From Gelatoporia subvermispora B (lineage: Eukaryota > Basidiomycota > Agaricomycetes > Polyporales > Gelatoporiaceae): 64,000 nucleotides of DNA. A program made the translations under genes and the position numbers. Positions 11,444 through 22,132 of the stretch are shown here, piece after piece. The stretch spans positions 716,574 through 780,573 of the forward strand of contig KB445806.1 of the NCBI GenBank assembly GCA_000320605.2, in the 5' to 3' direction. A model generated the notes under the pieces. The model saw only the letters and a list, made by a program, of their open reading frames with translations, ran no database searches and was not told where the DNA came from. Positions within the stretch are counted from its first letter, which is position 1. Every line of letters starts with the position of its first letter.

Positions 11444-13546
11444 TCAGGCATGGATCGTCATGGTCTGTGTGTTGGTCCAGGACATAAGACCAGCCTTTGA
11501 ATGTTCAACACCAATGCCAGAGTGCTACAAATAACTTTTAAACTTCATGGTTATGATAGGAACACAAGGCATAACTGACCTTGAAGCCGCCAAATGGCTG
11601 ACCAGGCAACTCGAACTCAGTGACACATCTTCATGGTGGTCAAAATGTGTACTCACGTAATCCCAATGAAATATCAGTGACTCGTTGATCCAAACTAACA
11701 AGGATATGGATATATACCACACAGAATAAATTATATACCCACCTGTCCCCGATTCGATCCTTTTAGCAATCGCTTCAGCACGCTTGATATCCTTGCCCCA
11801 GACGGAGGCTGCTAGACCGTATACGGTCGCATCTGCATTACGTTTAGAGCGATTTATTAGTCAGTATTTAATCGTTACTTACTTGCACGCCGAATTACAT
11901 TCTCCTCGTCATTCCATTTCACAAGCGGCACGACAGGACCGAACGCTGAGCGGTGGCATAGGTAATTATTCCCAGGTCAGTCTGGTCCAAAATATCACTC
12001 ACGTTCTTCTTGAACAATCATCGAATTTTCTGGGGGATTATCCACAATGGTAATTGGGACAAAAAACCCTTTGCGATTATGATCAACTTCGCCACCAAGC
12101 GCGAATTTATATCCATTCTTCTTGCAATCCTCGAGGAAAGACCTGAAAGTGAAAGAGATTAGAGAGAGAAAGCTGATGTCTCGCAAAACAGCGACTTACT
12201 TCACTTTCTTGAAACCGACGCGATTCTGAACAGGTCCTACGCCCACACCTGGCTGAGATACGTCTCCCACTGTAATCGTCCGCGCGTATGCAACGAGAGC
12301 GTCCCGAACGGCGTCGTATACGTCCTCATGAATATAGATACGCTTGAGTGCCACGCAAATCTGGCCCGAATTGTGGAAAGTTGCCCAGAACAGTTTCCTA
12401 AGAATATAATGATCAGTCACAATTCACTGCCTCCACTTGCTATGTGTCAACGTACGGCGCCAGTTCCTGAGGATCCACATCAGGTAAGATAATGGCTGGG
12501 TCATTCCCTCCTAGCTCAAGGGTAACACGAGCAAGATTATTAGCCGCAGAACGCATAATGTCTTTCCCAGCTGCCGTGGAGCCTGTTACAGAGATGCGCC
12601 TAATTTCCGGATGTTCGCACAGCTGCTTTCCTCTATAACACACAAAAGGTTTAGCATGGTATTGCGAAGATGATTCGACAACAATCACACACAGATTGAT
12701 GTCTCCGGCGAGTATATTTAGCACTCCAGGTGGTAGAACCTGTTGCGCAAGCTCAACCAACTTGATCGCGGTCAGAGGTGCATGTGGAGACGGCTTGACA
12801 ATGACGACATTTCCGGTAACGAGAGCAGGCGCCAGCTTCCAGACCATCAGCGACAGCGGAAAGCTGGGTGCAGATTATTGAGCCGGGAGCAAATAAAGAT
12901 ACATTTCGACGTACTTGAAAGGCGTGATTGCTGCGCACTGTCGGCGACTGCGTTAGTATCTCATTCTAAATTAAGCGCGACTGTACCTACCACTCCCACT
13001 GGAACATAACGCACGATAACCTTTCTCTCAGGACTATCGAGGAGAACCTCGTCTGGTAGCGACTGCTTGGCCCCACCCTCACAGAACCAGGCGACGGCCT
13101 GCATCGCTTCGATAGTGCTGAAGAAAACGCAATCAAAATCACTTTCGGAAAGCTAAAAATCTTACTCACGCAAGATCCTTGGTTTTCCCACCCTCCCTCA
13201 TGAGCAAGCTAACAAAATTCTCGAGATGCTTCTGCAGAAGCTGGCCAAGCTCGACCATGGCATGTTGGCGCTTCCCTACAGGGAGAGCCGCCCATGCCGG
13301 GAATGCTGTAGAGGCAGCCTTGATCGCTTCGTCCAGCTGTTCCTTTGTAGCGTTTGGGACGGAGGCAATGACATCCTCTGTCGAAGGATTGATCACAGGC
13401 TGCGAAATCGCCGAGGATACTTTCTTTCCATCGATGATATTGAGACTGAATCAACGAACACGAATATCAGTCTGAGACTGCAGTGATCGCGCAGACACAT
13501 ACAAATCATTAGAGAAAGACATGTGAGAAGTCATCGGAGTACCCAT
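11444..13546 (-). CDS. Aldehyde dehydrogenase, tandem copy 2
   Basis: This is a paralogue of the preceding dehydrogenase with the same exon layout and reaction (aldehyde to acid with NAD(P)+). It starts MGTPMTSHMSFSNDF, spliced through a gtatgtg donor to LNIIDGKKVSS. Landmarks are AFPAWAALPVGKRQ, VWKLAPALVTGNVVIVKPSP, GSTAAGKDIMRS, the catalytic Glu in LELGGNDPAIILP, the catalytic Cys in FHNSGQICVALKRIY, PFGPVVPLVKW and RIESGTVWINESLIFHWDY. It ends GGFKHSGIGVEHSKAGLMSW...TIHA and TGA at 11444. The intron that has a GC donor in copy 1 has a normal gtgggt donor here. No lesion was found. The intact O-methyltransferase lies about 440 bases upstream on the same strand. Two active-looking copies may differ in substrate or simply raise dosage. 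Confidence 0.9.
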
Positions 13547-13986
13547 ATTCGCCCTCGGAATACGTAGAGAAGCTTGACGAGGTAACCGCTAGAAGTGGAG
13601 GCCTCCCCCGCTGTATATATATCGAACGCTGTGTGGATCACCCGTGCTGATCGAACTAACCGCCGGGCACGGCCTAGAGTCAATATAGTCGAATCCGAGC
13701 TACGCAATATCAGGTTTGCAACAGCCCTCGTATTCCCGCGTTGCCGACACGTCGACTTACGACGCAGACATCAACTCATGCATGAACAGACACGCATAAG
13801 CTCAATTGGTAGACGACTGATCTGACGTAAATCGCTATTATACGGTAGATAGGGATTACATAGTCGCGGAGATACAACATATCCCGAATCCTAGATCGCC
13901 TGAGCATTTCCACAGTCTAGATACATGTGCGTTTAATTTACATCAACTCACTATACCAAACGCGAGACAGTTCCCGAAAAACGGAA
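13547..13986. other. Intergenic region between ALDH copy 2 and OMT
   Basis: This is the promoter side of aldehyde dehydrogenase copy 2 and the 3' flank of the O-methyltransferase. I see no coding signal or clear repeat in it. Confidence 0.4.
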
Positions 13987-15815
13987 TCAAGCGGGCACGG
14001 CCTCCACCTGGGGCAAATAGCTCCCCAGGCTATCCGTGGGGTGCACCCTTACTAATTTCCACCCTGCACCCTCGAGGAGTCGCTGCACATGCCCAAGCGT
14101 CCGCTCTAGTGCGTTGAAGTGCACGTACATCGACAAATCGAAGCAATACGGCAGGATTCCGGCACCGCCAAGGTTAGGAAGGAGCGGCTCGGGCACGTCG
14201 GGCGCGCGCGCGCCGGGGACGGCAAGGCCGTCAGCGCGGCACGCGTAAGGCAGGATGTTGTCGATGAGAACGAGTTTGGTAGACGGGGTTGCGGCATCGC
14301 GCAACTGACGGAGGATGTTGGTAGCGAAGCGATCAGACCAGTCGTGCATGATCTGCTTGAGGAGGAAGACAGAAGCATCCTTCTGGGGCTGGGCCTGGAA
14401 AAAGTCGTGTGCTGCGACAATGTCAGCGCGAGGCCGATCGAATCGCCATCGAGATCTTACGCTCATATTGGACCACGCCTTCACGCTGCGCATTCGGAAG
14501 AATCGACTGGCAATGCTAGAAGAGCACGTGAGATTCCGAAGGGTCAGAGGCTAACATTGCGTACCTTCTTCCCTTCCTCCACGACTGCAGGTCTGTCCTG
14601 GATGACATACCGTAGTTTCGGGAAAGCCTTCGCCAGCACTAGAGACGAAGTACCAATACCACCTCCAACATCTACCACAATGCTCCCTGCCGTCAGTGAT
14701 CCCCAGTCGAAGCCTGGAAATATGGCAGCTGAGCATCATCGCGTCGAGAAGCTGGAAACCAACTAACCTTTGAGAATTGATTCTGGAGACTGCATGTTAT
14801 TCACACCGTTCATGGCCGCACCGAAGCGACGGAAGCGCAGCTCATTATCTGGCCGCTCAAACCAAGTCCACACGTCTGTTGCGGACCCGAAGGCGCGCAT
14901 CATGGGGGTACGCTCGACCCCATCCTCAAAGGCAGTCTCGGGATCGGTAAGGTGCTCGAGAATGTATCCAGCACCTTTGAAGTCCTCGTCCGTGCTATAT
15001 ATAGTTCCTTAGACATGTGCATTGATCTCCCGCTGAGCTTCCTTACCAATGTCCAATTAAGGCAGGTATCCCACTAGTGTTCTCGTGTTTCTCCAGAGGC
15101 CTAGAGCCTTCATTAGCGACATCCTCAGAAGTAAGCAGTCGCGCTCACTTGTCGAATAGCTCCGAAGCAGACTTCCCCGTATCACAAACCGAGGAAACTC
15201 GGTTATTGGCAAACACATCGGGAGATACTTCTTTGAATATATGGCTTGTAGCTAGGAATCTCAAAAGTCGGCCTATTGAATACAATTCAGCGAGTGTCCA
15301 TAACCGTTTCGGAAGCGTCTCACCTAACTTGATAGGGTCGACATTGTTCTTCGCAGCAATATCATTGACGTGCAGGCCCTAGAGATGACTCAATGAAATA
15401 TCCAAAGTCGTGGACCGTACTGCGTACCTGCACCCCTGCTTCCCGGAGAATTTCGACGGTGTTTGTCTCTACAGCGGCTCTCAATGCCACTGGGAGATAG
15501 TACTATTGCATGCTGGCGTGTCAGGCCTTCTTAAATTCACATCACAGGCAACAGGGAACGGACCCAAACGGTCGCAGTGAAGATAGTCTTCTGTGGTTGC
15601 TGCACTGTCGCAATCAGCTGGTGCGCCGCAGCTGCAAGCAACGTGGACGCTTCTTGAACAGCTGGGTCCGCCCTTGCGGCATCATTTTCAGGCGTGAATG
15701 GCTCGTCTAGCGATGGGAAGTCAAGACCACGACTCTTGCAGCTCTCCTCTATCCGGTCGATGGAGCTTGAAATGATCTCCTGCAGGGCACGCAGTGCAGC
15801 TACCGGGGAAGACAT
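13987..15815 (-). CDS. SAM-dependent O-methyltransferase (COMT type)
   Basis: This is a fungal class-I O-methyltransferase of the caffeate/sterigmatocystin type, which moves a methyl group from S-adenosylmethionine to a hydroxyl group. The exons rebuild the full architecture. A helical N-terminal dimerisation region (LRALQEIISSSIDRIEESC, YYLPVALRAAVETNTVEILR, GLHVNDIAAKNNVDPIKLGR) is followed by LRFLATSHIFKEVSPDVFANN. Then come the TDVWTWFERPDNE helix, the SAM-binding VVDVGGGIGTSSLVLAKAFP, the IQDRPAV segment and the catalytic base in LLKQIMHDWSD. It ends SLGSYLPQVEAVPA and TGA (13987). No frameshift or internal stop was needed. I start it at MSSPVAALRALQE (15813-15815) because an in-frame upstream extension looks non-coding. 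It sits in the aldehyde dehydrogenase/P450/UbiA group on the same strand, so methylation of a phenolic intermediate is a fair inference. The substrate is unknown. Confidence 0.9.
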
Positions 15816-16721
15816 GTCAGATAATGTGGACGGCCCAGATGAAGTTAGAAGCAGAGACAGTGCTGGGGTATCCCGATAGCCAAGTAAGTATTGTACTTGC
15901 CCCCGCGCGTTCAATGTGGCAGAGTGGCGATGCCATAACTGTTACTTGCAGCACCCTCAGACCGCACAAACAACGGCAAGGAGCAATAGAATCAGCGCCA
16001 CTAGATGCAGCGCCCCGCGCTGTGCGGCCTGGGAGGCACAATCTGATGCGGCGCATCGAATTTCATGACGCACGGAAACGCGAGGCCGGCAGTGAGCGCG
16101 CTTTTTGTTCATCCTCGGACCAGTCGGACGCGCACCGCCGCTGACGGTGACGGTATACGATAACATAGATCCGGCGCAGCCTCGCGACGCTAGGCAACGA
16201 TGAATACCCCGCCGTGATCGAGTGATCCACGCACCCGGAGCCGCGGGTGCAAAACATGCGTAATACGCGGCTAATCACACTGTGATCATCAGCGGACGCG
16301 AGCCAGGTCGAACAAGGGGCGGTGTCCAGGTGGCTTACGATGGACCGAACAGTGGCAAAGAGAACAATTTGGCGCCAGTGATGTAGAGGGCGGCTGTCCC
16401 TTTCGGGATGGTGGCGGCGTGCACTGCAATTGATGGTATTTGCTGGCACCAGGTGCCACTTCTGAAGTGCAAATTGAGCCCCACTTCGTGCGAGAGTTGC
16501 GTGCTCCAGGTCAGTCGCTCACCTAGGTGCCAGCAAATAAGCTCTATTACGAGAGTATATACGATAGGACTTGGTGGCGACAAGCATACTTTGCAATTGC
16601 GGGACCAGACACCATAGGACTCTGCATGATACAACAACTCCTGAATTTGGCTCTTCATTGCGATGCGGGGTAAGAATACGAAGATAAACGAAGATAACGA
16701 GCGTATTAGTACAGGACATCA
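15816..16721. other. Intergenic region containing a MITE-like element
   Basis: This lies between the O-methyltransferase start and the P450 stop. Apart from the short inverted-repeat element at 16437-16539, no coding signal is convincing. The minus-strand frame at 15957-16166 ends in a hydrophobic run but lacks any supporting context. Confidence 0.4.
16437..16539. mobile_element. Short TA-flanked inverted-repeat element (MITE-like)
   Basis: TATTTGCTGGCACC at 16437-16450 is the exact reverse complement of GGTGCCAGCAAATA at 16526-16539. With a one-base gap the match extends about five bases further inward on each side. Both ends carry the dinucleotide TA at the outside, so the structure can be read as TA, a TTTGCTGGCACC terminal repeat, a core of about 75 bases, the inverted repeat, and TA. 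That is the layout of a Tc1/mariner-type miniature element. It could also be a chance palindrome; other genomic copies would decide. Confidence 0.5.
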
Positions 16722-18925
16722 TCATTCAGCAGGCTCCAAAATGCTGGCGAGGTTTGCATGCCGCGGCGTAATCCTGCACATGAACGGTTCAGGGCGTCTG
16801 CGGGATGTAGGATTCAGAAGCCTGTTCGTTAGAAAGATGATTGACGACCCACGTCACAAGGCCGCTGATGAAAGTCCCTGAGGGCTCCACGACCTTGCCG
16901 TCCGCATTGACCGGCTTCGAGATATCGAACGCGGCGAGAATGTTGACCAGCATCAACCACAACAAGTCATCAGCAAAGTGCCTTCCGGGACAGATGCTAC
17001 ATCGGCATGAGGTATCATCAGTATTCCGACTAGGATTGGAGCATACTGCAGATAACACGTACCGTCGCCCATAGCCAAAAGACGCTTCCCTCGGGTCGAG
17101 AGGGGCACTTGCGCCCTCTTGAGGTACAAATCGATCAGGATTGAAGTCGAAAGGGTTATCGTAGTGCTGCTCGTCATGTAGAATTGCCCTGAGAACATCT
17201 TTGAATGAAGAAACAGGTTTCGGGCATAACGAGCACTTACCACTGGTTCACAAGGATCGTGGCACCTTCAGGGATGCGATACCCCTTATACTCTATATCT
17301 TCCATGCACCGATGGGGAACCTACCATTTGATGAGCGGCCTATCTGATCAATGATAGATAGCATCATTACCCCCAGCGGCACCCCAGGATACCATCTGAG
17401 TACTTCAGAGAAGATGTGCTCCATATACGGAAGTGCCGAGCGGTCGTCGAAATCAGGAAGCCTGTCATGCCCAACAACGGCATCAATTTCTGCTTGCGCG
17501 CGCTTTTGTTTTTCTGGGTTAAGCACCATTCTGCAGCAACCTTATTAGCCACAGGCAGTCCAATGGAAGGTGGCCAGAGACTCACGCTAGCATGAAGGTG
17601 ATTAGAGCGGACAAGGCCTATTGCAAAGTCAGCGTGAGCTTAGAGCCGGGAATGAAATCAACACAAACTGTATCTGCGCCACCTGGACACGTACCACATC
17701 AGTCATTCTGATCGAACGGTATGGAGGATTTCATGTGTATACTGACCAACGTAAAGGACACCAGTGATGCCCATAATGAACTCGGTGTCTTTGCTGCCAT
17801 CTCTAGACTGTTGTAACTCCTGATTGATTAATTGGGTCGTCACGGAAGGCGGTGCAATTCCTCTATCCTACATTCAAGGTCAGCTTGATGCCACCCAAAT
17901 ATCGCCGTCAGCCACCTACATACGCCGCCTGCAAGTTCTTATATGGTATCTCGATCATATCGCGGGCCATCTGACGCCATATCCGTGCCTGTGTCTGGAA
18001 GCCGGCGCCAGGCATCCACTCCGGGACGTATTTCACTACAGTGAGATGTGAGATCGAGCGCCCGCAGATGAAGATAGAAGAACACACGTAGTGGAATAAA
18101 GTCGACCAGGAACTTGCCAACGTTCCCCGCTTCAACTAGACCGCTCACCGCTTCTTCCGCCTTCACCACATACTGGTCGCGCACCGGGCCCTCGTCCTCG
18201 CCGTACAAGATCGACATCATCATACCGCCGGAATGGCTGGGCACGACTCAAACTCTGAAGTATAATAGACGTATAAGATTGGCTTACTGTCGCAAATGGT
18301 GGTCAAAGTGCGCCGGGTCGTGCAGGATGTCCCGGAGAAGTGACCGTGTACCCTTGCGGATCGCGCCGTAGAAGTCACGCGCTGCCTGCGGGTGTAAGAG
18401 TTGATGCAGCGCTTTGCGGGACCTCCTGAAGCGGGGACCCATTCCCATGAACTGCACGGCCCAGTCCCAGCCCATGCTGCATGCACAATATATCAGCTTC
18501 CCAGGCGTTCGTATGTTATCAGACGGACGTACAGGTCTGATATCATGGTGAAGCGTGGCCTGTCAGAGGTGACTGCGCTCTTCTTATCGAGCAGATCTCG
18601 CGCGGCTTCCAGAGAGCTGAGAAGGACGAGCGACTTGCCCAGTACAGAGATGTGCATTACATCGCCTGCGATTGGGTATCTGAATTCAGCACTTGCATAT
18701 CACCTAGAAAGACGCAAGCTGCAGACCATATGTCTTCGCCCACTCTGCATAAGTAATCCATTCATGGGATGTCGGGACATCCTTGATGTTCCCGACAACT
18801 GGTAGGGGCGACGGCCCAGGCGGAAGAGGTAGTCGTGAGAGTGGACTTTGTTTCCTGAATACAAATCTTAGGACGAGCAGAAGTGCGGAGGCGACCAGAA
18901 CCGTTCCGAGCGACGGCAGCGACAT
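16722..18925 (-). CDS. Cytochrome P450 monooxygenase (A)
   Basis: This is a membrane-anchored fungal P450 that would oxidise a small lipophilic substrate at the endoplasmic reticulum. The N-terminus has one hydrophobic anchor (VLVASALLLVLRFVF) followed by the proline-rich hinge LPLPPGPSPLPVVGN. Further landmarks are the C-helix region WDWAVQFMGMGPRFRRSRK, an I-helix GGADTALSALITFMLA (spread over two introns), the K-helix EVLR (FSEVLRWYPGVPLG) and PHRCMEDIEYKGYRIPEGA. The PERF-like segment is FNPDRFVP, and the haem loop FGYGRRICPGRHFAD is split by an intron after FGYGRR. A naive reading stops at 16789. Joining at a gtgggt donor to an acceptor near 16790 gives TRPEPFMCRITPRHANLASI and a stop at 16722, which matches typical P450 tails. 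It lies between the O-methyltransferase and the UbiA gene on the same strand. Confidence 0.9.
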
Positions 18926-19264
18926 GGCGGACTGCTTTGGGTAGAGTTAGAGCAGACATCAGACTTATAGCGCATCCTGGCGCCGTGTTTGTATTGGCCA
19001 GTGTTGGTCGTGTTCATCAATCATCAGAGTCGGGGCGATAGATGGGAAAGCCTTCAAACTTCGAGGCGTTCATTGAGACGCGTTGGGACATAATCATTCC
19101 ACACAGACGGCAATTTCACCCAAAAGTTCCCATATATAGATAAAACAGGTAGCGTACGGAAAGCAATATAAGTTACGAAAGCGAGGGACGGTGTACAAAG
19201 GTACAAGCATAATTCGTAAAAATACAGAGGGAGCAACAAAAACCCGTGCGAGCTATGCATCCAT
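18926..19264. other. Short intergenic region between P450 A and UbiA
   Basis: This is about 340 bases holding the P450 promoter and the 3' flank of the prenyltransferase gene. No gene or repeat was seen. Confidence 0.4.
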
Positions 19265-20521
19265 TTATGCAACGACCTTGAAGTAGTAGTCGAGAAGCAT
19301 GCCTGCCCAGATAATGTACCCAATGTTGTGGTTCATCAGGAACTTTTCGCCCCCCTCCGCTGGAACATCAGGGTTCCACGTGAGAAATTGGTAAAGGAAG
19401 TGTAGTGCGGCACCACCGCAAGAGAATGCGAAAAATGCAGGGCCCTGGTGGTTGAGGACACCCGCGACTGTCATACATGCGACGAAGACGATGGCGAAAA
19501 CTGCGAGTATTGGCCTGACGTAGCTGCCAAATAGGACAGCCGTGGACTTGACACCCGCTTTGATATCATCCTCCCGGTCCTGACATGCGTACATAGTGTC
19601 GTAGACAATCGTCCAGCTTCAGGACACATATCAGCATTGCGCATGACACAATAGTGCTTACGAGCGCAGCTCACCAGACAGTGCCAAGGAAAAAGATTGG
19701 GAGTGCGTCCCAGTTGACTTCACCCGTCACAGAAATCCATGCTACAGGCAGACCCCAGTTCATCGCAAGACCTAGGGAAGGATGAGTTCTATGTCAATCA
19801 TACAAATTTGATTCGAGACACACCGAGCCAGGCTTGGGGCCAGTTGGTCCAGCGCTTCATGAGAGGATAGAGCGCATGCAAAGGGAAGACACCGATTAGG
19901 CCAATAAGTGCGCTGCAACAATAATCCTTCAGGATTGGCAAATTCTTACGACAAGAACATGACATACGCAGTCCTGTTGGTGAAGAGGAGCATCGCCATG
20001 CTTGCAAACGTGAGGCAAAGCAGCAAAATAGATGCTCCGAAGACCGAAATTGCCCCGGTCACAAGTGGACGGTTTTTCGTACGCTCTAGAAGCTCGATTT
20101 AGCGCCTGTTCCATGTTCTGGTCGTGCCGGCACTTACCAACTTTCGCATCAAAATCCCGGTCGCAGATATCATTCAGGACGCAGGCGGCGCTATGCAGCA
20201 GCGTGCCACCGAGCAGGAACATCACCGTCTCCAGCGCAAGCGTCTGCGGGGGTAGCGATACGGCCCTCGCGGTCATTGCGAGCCCCCATGCTGCAAATTC
20301 TATCAGTCTCAGGATGAATCGATCGTATCGCAATGCATACCTGCTGGCCAGAATACGAGAAGATTACCCAGAGGGAATTTGTGTAGGCGGGTGAGCTCGA
20401 AGAAGTGGTACCAGGTTGCCTTGGGAGGCACCGCAGAGGTTTTCTGCGAACGTGTTTCTAGCTCGGCCGGGTGGGTAAACCTGGACTTGGGATCCGCTCG
20501 AGGCCGCCGCCCGCCGTCCAT
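19265..20521 (-). CDS. UbiA-family aromatic prenyltransferase
   Basis: This is an integral-membrane prenyltransferase that joins a prenyl diphosphate to an aromatic ring, as in ubiquinone or meroterpenoid biosynthesis. The N-terminal soluble segment is followed by WYHFFELTRLHKFPLGNLLVF, where the first transmembrane helix begins. The first Asp-rich motif is NDICDRDFDAKVERTKNRPL, the classic NDxxDxxxD for Mg-diphosphate binding. The second is YDTMYACQDREDDIKAGVKS. The rest alternates hydrophobic helices (FLLGGTLLHSAACVL, ALIGLIGVFPLHALYP, YVRPILAVFAIVFVACM, GYIIWAGMLLDYYF) and stops at 19265. I chose the ATG at 20519-20521 (MDGGRRPRADPK) because upstream frame extension depends on non-ATG codons. 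The N-terminus does not look like a strong mitochondrial presequence, which favours a secondary-metabolism enzyme over Coq2, but this is not decisive. A P450 lies on each side. Confidence 0.9.
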
Positions 20522-22132
20522 GGGCGTGACCGCCCAGCCCAATAGCCCGCTCGTTCAAGAAAAAAGTAGAATCTGTGGAACGTCTGAAAAAGTGCGCGGG
20601 AAACTACAATTAGGTTAGACTTACTCATAGCCGATAGGTACGCGAACTTTCTGGGACGTTTCACATGTTCTGGTTCTGTTCTTGAACGAGCGGAGCGTTA
20701 AAACATCCACAGCTGGCGTTACTGCCCAAATGCAGTCATACTATTACTCAATGGCTGCCGGCCTCCTGGATATTGTCGCAGGCGGTGCTGTGATCATTGC
20801 AGGCGGGCTGCATCAGATACGCGCGGAGTGCCCGCAGGCACTGCATCCCCACAAGAGATCTTCGCGCTTACGGATAGTGCACCGGCGCGCTTATGAAACG
20901 GACTCCTTCACAGGCCGTGTCATGGAGATGGGAGTAGACGGACTTCGGAGCGGTATCCTGTGATATAAGTGCGGCAGTCGCGTTGGGCAGTCCTTACACT
21001 TGTTCCCAGTTTCCGCGTTCTTTTGTTTTGCATTTGTTTGTTCACTTTTTCGTTTGCATTATCCCGTTCTCGTCTCGTAATCGCCCTATGTCTTTCGAAA
21101 CTTCCGAAACGCAGTCTCTGCTCTGCGCCGCACAATAACCGCATCGCGGAAACCACAAGGAGCGGTCACAGCTCATCAGGAACATGGTCCGCTTGACTGC
21201 CTGTATGCAATATCGGTGAAGAAGCCTTCTTCGCAGTCCCGCATCTCGCGGGAGTGACACAACGTGTGTGAGACTGGTGTGCGGGCTTGCCAAGCGCACG
21301 CCGCACCCCTTTTGAGTACCGTCACTGAGTTTTGTGGTCTGTGTCTGCTGTACATTCTTGCTCGCAGCCTGCGTTTTAACGCATCGCGGCGCAACAGGGC
21401 GCATCAGGATACGTTCCACCCGCTCCACGGCTTGAGTTGCCGGCTTGAAGGGGGCAGCGTGCGATCGGGGGAAGAAAATAACCCGCAGAAAGGGGGTCTG
21501 ATGGCTCTGCGCAGATAAAATCAGTGCGTGTGCACAAGCGAGGATGTCGGAATCACTGGAATGTGTTTGGCATTCGCCACCAGGGAACAGTGCTAATTGG
21601 ACGCCCACCGGTTAAGGCCACGTGGCGGCCGAAGATCAATCATACCTGGAGCGTTTGCTGGATTGTCCCAGGATTGTCCTTTCCTTCTTTTCTCTACAAT
21701 CGCACGGTCGGGCCCTTTTGACTTGCACTAGAACACATGATGTTGGCCCGAATTCGATGCGTCGTTGGACAGATGTGATGCTGGTGATGTTTTCCACATC
21801 AATGGACGGGTCTCGTTCGCCATCGCCGCCGTTACACTGCGCGTGGCGCACACTGCCTTACCGCCGTGCGCTCTTTCAAATGCGAGCTAATCCTCTTCGG
21901 CTGGTTGGTTAAGAAAAGGGACACTGTGCCGAGTCATGCACCAAAATTGTGATCCTACGGCTCCCAGTGTTCTCCCTGTCATCGGGATCTCGAACGCTCT
22001 ACAGTATCCTCCTCACGGTAGCTTCTTGCGTTCCCATCTATTCCTAGGCATTCTTTCTATCGCGCGCGGCTCACGAGTACCCCACTGTGCCACTTTGAGA
22101 CCTCCTTGACACCCTGACAGGAGGCTGCGACA
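20522..22132. promoter_or_regulatory. Divergent intergenic region between UbiA and P450 B
   Basis: This 1.6-kb stretch separates two divergently transcribed cluster genes and should contain both promoters. Open frames are present but overlap on both strands and have no family resemblance. A palindromic CACGTG sits at 21619-21624 inside a longer GGCCACGTGGCGGCC context, a possible bHLH or bZIP site. This is suggestive only, since six-base palindromes are common. A pyrimidine-rich tract (21000-21060, TTTTGTTTTGCATTTGTTTGTTC...) is also present. Confidence 0.4.

Noticed and set aside
14119..14766. Plus-strand open frame of 215 codons
   Set aside because: It lies opposite the SAM-binding exons of the O-methyltransferase and has no family resemblance.
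16789..16830. Apparent early stop of P450 A at 16789
   Set aside because: An intron with a gtgggt donor restores a typical P450 C-terminus ending at 16722.
21042..21608. Minus-strand open frame of 188 codons between UbiA and P450 B
   Set aside because: Composition is Arg/Cys/His-rich with no domain, overlaps plus-strand frames equally well and lacks a convincing start.
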